From NCBI GenBank assembly GCA_016719485.1, contig JADJZB010000031.1, positions 157,805-221,804 of the forward strand: a stretch of 64,000 nucleotides of DNA, read 5' to 3'. How positions within the stretch are numbered: the first letter of the stretch is position 1; every line of letters starts with the position of its first letter. A program made the translations under genes and the position numbers. The stretch is from Holophagales bacterium. Lineage in GTDB: Bacteria; Acidobacteriota; Thermoanaerobaculia; UBA5066. This document shows positions 36,497 to 43,242 of this stretch, piece by piece. The notes beneath the pieces are model-generated. The model had not been told where the DNA came from. It was given only the letters and a program-made list of their open reading frames with translations, and searched no databases.

Positions 36497-37420
36497 GTGC
36501 ACGACGCGTGCGACGAGGCGAGCCGCCACGATCACGTCTTCGGCCAGGATCGGTCCCGGCCGGGCGAGCGGAAGACCCGCATCGTCATCGCCCTGACGGC
36601 CGTGACGATGGTCGTGGAGATCGGGGCCGGGCTCGTGTTCGGCTCGATGGCGCTCCTGGCCGACGGCCTCCACATGGCCTCGCACGCCGCGGCCCTCGGC
36701 GTCTCCGCGTTCGCGTACGCGTGGGTCCGGCGCCATGCCGGGGACCCGCTCTACAGCTTCGGCGCCGGAAAGATGAACGCCCTGGCGGGCTTCTCCGGAG
36801 CCATTCTCCTGGCCGGCTTCGCCGTGCTGATGGCCTGGGAGAGCGTGGAGCGGCTCTTCCAGCCCGTTCCGGTCGCCTTCACCCAGGCGATCGCGGTCGC
36901 CGTCCTCGGCCTCGGCGTGAACGCCGTCAGCGCCGGGATCCTCGTGCGGGGGCAGGAAGCCGACCACGCGCACGGTCACGACCACCACCACGACCACAAC
37001 CTGCGTTCGGCCTACCTCCACGTCCTCGCCGATGCCCTCACGTCGCTCCTGGCCATCGTGGCCCTCGCCGGGGGCGCGTTCTTCGGCTGGGCGTTCCTCG
37101 ATCCGGCGATGGGCCTCGTGGGCGCCGTCATCGTCACGCGCTGGTCCGCGGGGCTCCTCGTGGAGAGCGGCCGCGTGCTCCTCGACCGGCAAGCTCCTTC
37201 GTCGGTGTGCGACCGGATCCGGCAGGCCGTCGAGTCCCGGCCCGGCGACCGGGTAGCGGACCTCCACGTCTGGCAGGTCGCTCCCGGCGGCTGGGCGGCC
37301 ATCGTCACCGTCGTCAGCGCCGAGCCGCTGACGCCGGACGGGTATCGAAGCCTCCTGCCGGTCGACCTCGGCCTCACTCACGTCACGGTCGAGATCGTTC
37401 CCTGCCGTCACCCCGCCTGA
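36497..37420 (+). CDS. dmeF: DmeF-like cation diffusion facilitator (Co/Ni/Zn efflux)
   Basis: 307 residues from a GTG. The N-terminus RHDHVFGQD and the first helices (IVIALTAVTMVVEIGAGLVFGSMALLADGLHMASHAAALG) match DmeF-type CDF transporters, including the HxxxD metal sites (DGLHMASH and, further on, LHVLADALTS). A His-rich loop (HAHGHDHHHDHN, about 155-166) lies between helices 4 and 5, and a C-terminal CDF domain follows. DmeF proteins export Co2+ and Ni2+ by proton antiport. Its neighbour is the NikR-led uptake operon, convergent with it, so import and export of the same metal probably sit back to back. Confidence 0.85.
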   Translation: MHDACDEASRHDHVFGQDRSRPGERKTRIVIALTAVTMVVEIGAGLVFGSMALLADGLHMASHAAALGVSAFAYAWVRRHAGDPLYSFGAGKMNALAGFSGAILLAGFAVLMAWESVERLFQPVPVAFTQAIAVAVLGLGVNAVSAGILVRGQEADHAHGHDHHHDHNLRSAYLHVLADALTSLLAIVALAGGAFFGWAFLDPAMGLVGAVIVTRWSAGLLVESGRVLLDRQAPSSVCDRIRQAVESRPGDRVADLHVWQVAPGGWAAIVTVVSAEPLTPDGYRSLLPVDLGLTHVTVEIVPCRHPA

Positions 37421-37427
37421 GCGGGTA

Positions 37428-37449
37428 CGGTCCACGCTTCGGGGGACCG
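37428..37449. terminator. Candidate bidirectional terminator hairpin between dmeF and cbiO
   Basis: CGGTCC and GGACCG arms (6 bp) with a 10-base loop lie in the 37-base convergent gap. A second small stem CCCGC/GCGGG overlaps the dmeF stop. There is no strong T-run, so the call is tentative. Confidence 0.3.
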
Positions 37450-37457
37450 ACGCCGGA

Positions 37458-38129
37458 TCAACCGCCTTCGGACACGGGCGCGAGTTCACCGGCCAGGAGT
37501 CGTATCGCGCGCCGGAACCCGGCGTGGCGCGCCGCCTCCGAACCCTCGTGAGTCGCGAGGAGCACCGTCGCCCGGGACGACGCGAGGAGTGCGAGGACCC
37601 GTTCGCGGGACGGCGCGTCGAGGGCCGAGAGCGGCTCGTCGAGGAGGAGGAGCCCGGGCTCCCGGGCGAGGAGCCCGGCGAGCGCAACGAGCTGGCGCTC
37701 CCCACGCGAGAGCGTCGCGATCTCCCGGTCCGTGAGGTGCGCGACTCCGACCTCCTCGAGGTGGAGGCGTGCGCGCCCCAGCGCTTCGTCCGGGGAAAGG
37801 CCGTCGTTCAGAGGACCGAGCGCGACGTCGTCGAGGACTCCAGGGAGGAAGAGCCCGTCGTCCGGGTTCTGCCAGAGGAACCCGACGGCGCGACGGATCG
37901 CCGCGGCGGAGCGGCGGGTGACCTCCTGCTCGCCCGCGAGTACGCGCCCCGGCCCCTTCCTCAGGCCGGCGATCCTGAGGAGGAGAGTCGTCTTGCCTGT
38001 GCCGACGGGCCCTTCGAGGAGCGCCTTCTCCCCGGCGTGAAGGACGGCGGAGACGGGCGCGGGCGAATCCGCCCGTGCACCCGGGTAGCGATGGCTCACG
38101 CCCTCGAGGACGAGCTTCACCGGATCCAC
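37458..38129 (-). CDS. cbiO: ECF transporter ATPase (CbiO-like)
   Basis: 223 residues. Walker A GPVGTGKT (40-47), Q-loop FLWQNPDDGLFLPGVLDDVALGPLN (the VxxDVAFGPxN pattern of CbiO/EcfA proteins), signature LSRGERQL, Walker B LLLLDEPLSALD and LLATHEG with the switch His. It overlaps the CbiQ-like gene by 13 bases. It drives uptake by an energy-coupling-factor transporter together with CbiQ and the S component upstream. Only one ATPase gene is present, so it would work as a homodimer, as in Ni/Co systems. Confidence 0.88.
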   Translation of the reverse strand: MDPVKLVLEGVSHRYPGARADSPAPVSAVLHAGEKALLEGPVGTGKTTLLLRIAGLRKGPGRVLAGEQEVTRRSAAAIRRAVGFLWQNPDDGLFLPGVLDDVALGPLNDGLSPDEALGRARLHLEEVGVAHLTDREIATLSRGERQLVALAGLLAREPGLLLLDEPLSALDAPSRERVLALLASSRATVLLATHEGSEAARHAGFRRAIRLLAGELAPVSEGG

Positions 38130-38764
38130 GACAGGCGGCTCCCGACGGCGAGGGCGACGGCCAGAAGCGACGCCGCTCCCGTGGCGAGGTCCACGAGACC
38201 CCCGCGAAACGCCGGAGGCGGAGGGACCCGGCCCGCGAAGCCGCGCAGCTCGAGAGCCTCGGCCGTCCGGTCGGCCCTCTCGAACGCGCGCCGCAGCGTC
38301 CGCGCCAGGTGAAGGGACGTCGAACGGCCGAGCCCGCGCGCCCCGCGAAATCCGCCGCGAAGGAGGAGCGCGTCGAAGGCCACGCGCGCATCACGGCCCG
38401 CGGCTTCGAGGTGCGAAAGGGTGATCGCGACGAAGGCCACCGCGACGCGCCCCGCCCCCAGCGCCTGGAGGGCTGCGACGAGACGGTCCCATCTTGCTGC
38501 GGAGACCGAGACGACGACAGCCAGGGAGACCCCGAGCCCCTGGAGGACGGCCCTCGCGACCGGCCCCGGAGCGAAGGGAACGAGGACGAGGAAGAACGCG
38601 AAGGAACCAGCGAGGGGGAGGAGACGCTTCCAGGAGAGGCCCGTCAACGCAGCGAGGCCCCCGCTGAGAAGGATGACGCCTGCCGCCGGAACCGGCCCCG
38701 TGAGGGCGGACGCCGCGGCGGTGACACCGAAGAGCAGCGCGGTCCGGGCGTCGGGTCGTGTCAC
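38117..38764 (-). CDS. cbiQ: ECF transporter T component (CbiQ-like)
   Basis: 215 residues, GTG start at 38764, eight bases downstream of the methyltransferase stop. N-terminal helices (TALLFGVTAAASALTGPVPAAGVILLSG, LAGSFAFFLVLVPFAPG) are followed by the cytoplasmic coupling region with two A-R-G/A-x-G-type coupling motifs (LRGGFRGARG, LELRGFAGR). These are hallmarks of CbiQ/EcfT, which links the S component to the ATPase. Shorter than typical CbiQ (about 230-260), but the motifs are complete. Confidence 0.8.
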   Translation of the reverse strand: MTRPDARTALLFGVTAAASALTGPVPAAGVILLSGGLAALTGLSWKRLLPLAGSFAFFLVLVPFAPGPVARAVLQGLGVSLAVVVSVSAARWDRLVAALQALGAGRVAVAFVAITLSHLEAAGRDARVAFDALLLRGGFRGARGLGRSTSLHLARTLRRAFERADRTAEALELRGFAGRVPPPPAFRGGLVDLATGAASLLAVALAVGSRLSWIR

Positions 38765-38771
38765 GCCCCCC

Positions 38772-39390
38772 TCAGCCCACGCGCCGCGCGAGGAGGGTGT
38801 ACGAGATCTCGTCTTCTTCAGCGATCTCGACCTCGAGCCCGGCCGCGGCGGCCAGCGCGACGAGGTCGGCCACCGGGGGCAGGAGGTCGTTCTCGACGGC
38901 GGGCCCGGCCCGGCGGTGGACCCGGGCGAGCTGCTCGCGGCCGACGTCGTGCCAGAGGAGGAACGTGCCCCCCGGGCGAAGCCAGCGGGCGGCCTCGCGA
39001 AGGACGGCGGCGCCGTCGGGAAAGTGGGGGAACGCGTCGAAGCAGAGGACGATATCGGCCGACCCGGACGCGAGGCCCGTCTCCAGCACGTCGCGGCAGA
39101 GCCACGTGACGCGCGGGTCGCCGCAGCGCCGGGAGGCCTGCTCGATCATCCCTGGCGAGAAGTCGACGGCGACGACCGATCCTTCGCCCAGCTGCGGGAG
39201 GAGGACCTCCTCGAGACGTCCCGTCCCACAGCCGAGGTCGACGACGTCGCGGCCGGAAAGCTCGCCGAGGAGCGAGACCTCTCCGGGCCCCGGCGGCGAC
39301 CGCCTCGTCCGGCTTGAGCGAGTCCCACCGGGGAGCGAGGGCGTCGAAGGCCCGGCGTTTCGGGCAGGTCGATGGCGCGAGATCCGGCAT
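38772..39390 (-). CDS. Class I SAM-dependent methyltransferase (frameshifted)
   Basis: From the ATG at 39390: MPDLAPSTCPKRRAFDALAPRWDSLKPDE, then after the break VSLLGELSGRDVVDLGCGTGRLEEVLLPQLG (motif I, DLGCGTG), VVAVDFSPGMI, DIVLCFDAFPHFPD and LLWHDVGREQLARV. Motif I and the acidic residue binding the SAM ribose identify a Rossmann methyltransferase of the UbiE/BioC type. One extra base in the C-run at 39287-39290 (plus strand) causes the shift; removal gives about 206 residues. It sits inside the nickel/cobalt-type ECF operon, so it may modify a metal chelator or corrinoid; that is inference. Confidence 0.75.
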
Positions 39391-39918
39391 CAGGCAGCGT
39401 TCCCTTCGCAGGAGTGTGACCGCCGCCGGAACGGCGACGAGGGCGAGGATCATTCCGGGCCACGAGGAGACGAACGTCGCGATCGTGAGGACGCGCGGCG
39501 GCAGCTCCATGATCGTGGCGCTTCCGAAGACGAGGACCGCCTGGACGAGGCGCGCGGCGACGAGGCCCGCGGCGACGGCGACGATCGGGTGCCGGCGGCG
39601 GGACCCGGCGACGAGCGCGACGACCGCTCCGGCAGCCGCCAGCTCTCCCGTCATCCAGAGAGCCACGGGCGGGTAGAACGGGGGCATCCCGGTGAGGGCT
39701 GCCGAGATCAGGGGTGCCGCCGCACCGGCGATCGCCGCCCAGCGCGGCGGGAGGAAGAACGCCCCCGCCAGGATCGGCAGGTACATCGGGAGGAAGACCG
39801 AACCGAGCTTCACCGCGTGGAACACGGGCGGAAGCGCAATCGCGAGCGCCGTGACGAGCGCTGCGCGGCTGATCGCCTTCAGGTCGAGGGCCGGGGCGGT
39901 CGCGGCCTCGTCCCCCAC
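39391..39918 (-). CDS. ECF transporter substrate-specificity (S) component
   Basis: About 175 residues from a GTG at 39918, two bases after the TonB receptor stop. Six hydrophobic segments: AISRAALVTALAIALPPVFHAV, VFLPMYLPILAGAFFLPPRWAAIAGAAAPLISAALTG, ALWMTGELAAAGAVVALVAG, IVAVAAGLVAARLVQAVLVFG, VLTIATFVSSWPGMILALVAVPAAVTLL. It has the LPI.AGAFF.PP.WA.IAG...PLISA.LTGMPP pattern of ECF S components but not the MHIPDG start of NikM/CbiM, so the ligand is uncertain. The frame runs on into the methyltransferase without a stop; a TGATG in another frame suggests that an indel has hidden the true end. Confidence 0.7.
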
Positions 39919-39920
39919 CC

Positions 39921-41879
39921 TCAGAACCTCACGCTCGCGCCGAAGCTCGCGGAGGCTCCCGGCATCGGGTACCCGGGCCGGTAGGCGTAGTCGGAATCCG
40001 TCAGGTTCTCTCCCGCGACGAAGACTTCGAGACCCGGGACGAGACGCTCGAGCCTCGCCGAGACCTTTCCGTTCAGGAGGAAGTAGGCGTCCACGGTCGT
40101 AAGGGCCCCCGGAAAGCGGAGGTTGCCGGCGACCCGGTCGTCCACCCACTGCGCGTCGAGGGAGATCCGGAAGAGCGAGACGGTCGCCACGGCGCCACCC
40201 GAGAAGGTCCACTTCGGCGTGAAGGGAATCGCGTCGGGCGTCGTCTCGGTGTACGCCGCCCCCGCGTAGAGGCCGAGGGCCGGGATCGGCGCGACCGAGA
40301 CCGAGACCTCGGCACCGCGCGCCTCGTAGGCGCCGGTGTTGCGCCAGCTCGGCGGAGGCGGCGGCGGCGGAACGAAGCGAAGGGCGTCCTTCACGTCGTC
40401 GTAGAAGAACGTCACGTCGAGCCTGACCTTCGAGCCGAGCCTCGGCGCGAAGCCCACTTCGTAGTGGTCCATCAGCTCGGGCTCGAGGCTCTTCCACTGG
40501 TCGCCCCGGCCGTAGCCCTGGTAGAAGACGGCCGCCCAGACGCCGGGAAGGTTGAAGGCCCGCGCGTAGCGCGCGTGCGCTTCGCCGAGCGGTGTCGACA
40601 CGATGACGCCGGCCTGCGCGCCCCAGACTCCTCCGAAGTCCTTCGAGTCGTTGTAGCGGACCCCGGCGGACGGGGTCACCTTCACCGCGTCGCCGAAGGT
40701 GTAAGAGACGGCCGCGTAGGGAGCGACGTTGCCGAACTGGAAGTCGCCGAGCGGCACCTCGCCCGCCGGCCGCTCCTCCCGCGACGTCCCGCCGTAGCTG
40801 TCGACGTCGAGTCCGACCGTCAGCTCGCCGCGGCCCAGGACCGCGAAGGAGTCGCGGGCCTTCAGTCCCCAGTTCGTCCAGTCGGTGAGAGTCCTGAACG
40901 ACTCTTCTCGCGCCGTCCCACTGGAGCCAGTCGATGGCGCCGTCGTCGACGTAGAGCTTCACGAAGCCCGTCTTCCCGCCGTGCGCCCGAGAGAGGGTCA
41001 GCACTCCCATCGCGTCGTCCGTCTCGAACTGCGGCGTCACGGGCGGTCGCGGCGCTCCGGCGATTCCCGGATCGCTCGCCCGGCCGGACGTGAAGTCTCC
41101 CGTGAGACCGAGCGCCCAGCCGCCGCCGAGGTCGTACCCGGCGCGGGCGAAGAAGGCCCGCGTTCGCCCGTCCGAGCCCTCGCGGTGCCCGTCGCTCTGC
41201 CTCTGGCTCGCGGAGACGAGGACGTCGAACGCCCCTGTCCGCCCGCTCGCTTCCGCCGTCAGGGCGGAGTTCGAGAAGCTCCCGTACGCGGCGCTCGCTC
41301 GCCCGCCGAACCCCTCATCGGCCCTCCTGCGGCTGATGACGTCGATCGAGGCGAAGGCCATGTTTCCGAAGAGAACGGGCTGAGACCCCTTGTAGACGTC
41401 GATCTCCTCGGCAAGGTCGACCGAGACGTTGTCGAGGAGCGGGTGCGAGAAGACCCCGTTGAACTTCGGGATGCCGTCGACCGAGAACGCGATCTCGGAG
41501 CCGGGCCGCCCGGTCCCTGGCCGCGGGCGAAGACCGCCCCCCCGTCTCCTCCCCCGTAGCTCCCGACGATGTTGTAACGCGAGACGACGAGCCCCGGCAC
41601 GCGCCGGAGCGCCGCCGCCGGGTCGCCGGCGTTGAGGTCCTCGATCTGCTGCGCGCCCATCGTCGTCACCGCGCCCGCGATCGGGTCGTAACGGATCTCC
41701 TCGAGGACGGGATGCGCCGTGACCGTCACCTTCGCGGCGACGGGGGGCGCCGGCGACTCCGCCGCCTCTCCGGCCGCCGTGGAGGCCGGAACGTCGGGTG
41801 GGACGGTCTCCGCGGCCCGGACGGCGGCAGCAGGGAGAGTCAGAAGAAACGCACCGAGAAGAGCCGCCCTCCGGATCAC
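39921..41879 (-). CDS. TonB-dependent outer-membrane receptor (two frameshifts)
   Basis: ATG at 41879 overlaps the nikR stop (ATGA). Signal peptide MIRRAALLGAFLLTLPAAAVRA; plug domain with VLEEIRYDPIAGAVTTMGAQQIEDLNAGDPAAALRRVPGL, then IAFSVDGIPKFNGVFSH and EEIDVYKGSQPVLFGNMAFA. The barrel follows (SGRTGAFDVLVSASQRQSDG ... FVAGENLTDSDYAYRPGYPMPG...FGASVRF), ending in the C-terminal Phe needed for barrel assembly. Frame breaks near 41518-41523 (one base lost) and 40905-40915 (one base gained). Corrected length about 650. Under NikR it probably brings nickel complexes, or a corrinoid/cobalt chelate, through the outer membrane using TonB energy. Confidence 0.85.
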
Positions 41880-42298
41880 CGTGTCACCTCGGTCAGCACG
41901 TCGAGCGAGCTGAGAACGAGGCCCCCGTGGAGGACGCCCTTCAGGCCGAGGACCTGTCCGGCGAGCCGCCGCAGGTCGCGGCGTCTCCCCCGCAGCGCCA
42001 TCACCTCGAGGCAGAGGTCGTGGTCGAGGTGAACGTGAAGCGTCGAGAGAATGCTCGCGTGGTGCTCGTGCCCGATCTCGACGAGCCTGTCCGCCAGCTC
42101 CCGCGTGTCGTGGTCGTAGACGAGGGTGAGGGTCGCCGCCGACTCGGCCTTCGGGTCCTCCTCCTCTTCGACGAGCCGCTTGCGGATGAGGTCCCGCACC
42201 GCCTCCGAGCGGTTCGCGACGCCGCTCTCGGCGAGAATCCGGTCGAACTTCCGGAGGAGGTCCGGTTCGATCGCGAGGCTGATCCGTTCGAGCTCCAT
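41876..42298 (-). CDS. nikR: Nickel-responsive ribbon-helix-helix repressor
   Basis: 140 residues. The N-terminal ribbon-helix-helix (ERISLAIEPDLLRKFDRILAESGVANRSEAVRDLIRKRL, about 4-42) binds DNA. The ACT-like domain keeps all four high-affinity nickel ligands at the E. coli spacing: H77, H88, H90 and C96 (TLHVHLDHDLC). E. coli NikR (H76, H87, H89, C95) uses the same set. It starts the operon running to cbiO and represses it when nickel is sufficient, by analogy. An AT-rich pair of repeats upstream (42309-42336) could be its operator. Confidence 0.93.
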   Translation of the reverse strand: MELERISLAIEPDLLRKFDRILAESGVANRSEAVRDLIRKRLVEEEEDPKAESAATLTLVYDHDTRELADRLVEIGHEHHASILSTLHVHLDHDLCLEVMALRGRRRDLRRLAGQVLGLKGVLHGGLVLSSLDVLTEVTR

Positions 42299-42308
42299 GC
42301 CGCCTCCG

Positions 42309-42336
42309 TTATTACGTCCGCAGAAATCTTACTACG
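42309..42336 (-). promoter_or_regulatory. nikR: Candidate nikR promoter/operator (tandem TTAtTACG/TTAcTACG)
   Basis: Two octamers, TTATTACG (42309-42316) and TTACTACG (42329-42336), are spaced 20 bases apart (two helix turns) in an otherwise GC-rich gap. On the minus strand the same stretch contains TAAGAT, a fair -10, about 35 bases before the nikR ATG. The repeats are direct, whereas known NikR operators are inverted, so autoregulation here is a guess. Confidence 0.35.
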
Positions 42337-42415
42337 CCCCGGCCCGCCTCCGCGACCGGCTGGCTCCCGGTGCGACGCCGCTCCCGAGAGGTGAACGGCG
42401 CGAGAAGAACCGGCG

Positions 42416-42451
42416 TTGACGCCGCCCCGCCGTTTGTTAGACTGCTCTAAC
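42416..42451 (+). promoter_or_regulatory. Promoter with palindromic DtxR-type operator
   Basis: TTGACG (-35, 42416-42421), a 16-base spacer and TAGACT (-10, 42438-42443). Over the -10 lies the perfect inverted repeat GTTAGA-CTGC-TCTAAC (42436-42451), one base before the start codon of the DtxR-FeoA gene at 42453. The core TTAGA-N4-TCTAA recurs at feoB (43229-43242), which points to autoregulation by the fusion repressor. Such placement blocks RNA polymerase, and the mRNA would be nearly leaderless. Confidence 0.7.
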
Positions 42452-42452
42452 G

Positions 42453-43202
42453 ATGATGCTCGTTCCAAACGCTCCTCCGGTCCCCATGAGCGAGCCCCTC
42501 GAGGACTACCTCGAGACCATCTACCTCCTCGTCCAGGAGCACGGCTTCGCCCGGGTGAAGGACATCGCGAAAGCCCGCGACGTCAAGGCCGCGACCGTCT
42601 CGATCGCGCTGCGAAAGCTCGCCGAGGCCGAGCTCGTGAACTACGTCCGACGCGAGTACATCGGCCTGACGGAGAAGGGCGAGGAGGCCGCGCGCCGCGT
42701 ACTGACCCGGCACCGCCTCCTGACGCGTTTCTTCGAGGAGGTCCTCGGCATGTCGGCACACGCCGCGAGCGAGCAGGCGTGCGCCATGGAGCACGTCCTC
42801 ACCGACGAGGCGATGGACCGGATGGTCCGCTTCTTCGAGTTCCTCGGGACCTGCCCTTCGGTCGTGAAGGCCTTCGGGCAGTGCCCGGCAGGGGCCCGTC
42901 CCGGCGACGAGCACCCCTGCGGCACCTCCTCCCCCGACTGCGCCCGTTGCAGCCTCAACCTCCAGGAGAGCTCCATGAGCATCGCCAGCATGAAGCCCGG
43001 GCAGAGCGCGATCGTCACCCAGATCACGGCGACGGGCGCCCTGCGCCAGCGGCTCCTCGACATGGGGATCCTCCCCGAGACTCCGATCGACGTCGAGCGT
43101 TCTGGCCCCGGCGGCCACCCGCTCTGGATCCGCTGCCAGGGCGCACGGCTCGCCCTCCGGCGCGCCGAGGCGTCGAGCATCCTCGTCCGTCGGCCCGCCT
43201 GA
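42453..43202 (+). CDS. DtxR-family iron-dependent repressor fused to a FeoA (SH3) domain
   Basis: 249 residues. Winged helix (about 12-75: SEPLEDYLETIYLLVQEHGFARVKDIAKARDVKAATVSIALRKL) and dimer/metal domain (RVLTRHRLLTRFFEEVLGMSAHAASEQACAMEHVLTDEAMDRM, with the conserved C/H/E metal ligands of DtxR/MntR). A Cys-rich linker follows (CPSVVKAFGQC...CGTSSPDCARC). A FeoA-like domain ends the protein (about 174-245: MKPGQSAIVTQITATGALRQRLLDMGILPETPIDVER). Its own operator overlaps its -10. Being next to feoB, it should be the Fe2+ sensor for the uptake genes. The Cys-rich linker could bind a metal or FeS cluster; unproven. Confidence 0.88.
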   Translation: MMLVPNAPPVPMSEPLEDYLETIYLLVQEHGFARVKDIAKARDVKAATVSIALRKLAEAELVNYVRREYIGLTEKGEEAARRVLTRHRLLTRFFEEVLGMSAHAASEQACAMEHVLTDEAMDRMVRFFEFLGTCPSVVKAFGQCPAGARPGDEHPCGTSSPDCARCSLNLQESSMSIASMKPGQSAIVTQITATGALRQRLLDMGILPETPIDVERSGPGGHPLWIRCQGARLALRRAEASSILVRRPA

Positions 43203-43228
43203 TCGCGTCCCCTTTTTTCGCCGGAGTA

Positions 43229-43242
43229 TTAGATGACTCTAA
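43229..43242 (+). promoter_or_regulatory. feoB: Second TTAGA-N4-TCTAA operator, overlapping the feoB start codon
   Basis: TTAGA (43229-43233), TGAC, TCTAA (43238-43242). The ATG of feoB begins at 43233, inside the palindrome, so its first codons (ATG ACT CTA) form part of the operator. The same core is found at 42436-42451. This is the clearest sign that the DtxR-FeoA fusion controls both genes. Confidence 0.65.

Noticed and set aside
39921..41879. TonB receptor as a true pseudogene
   Set aside because: Both breaks are single-base, the pieces join exactly, and neighbours in the same operon look functional.
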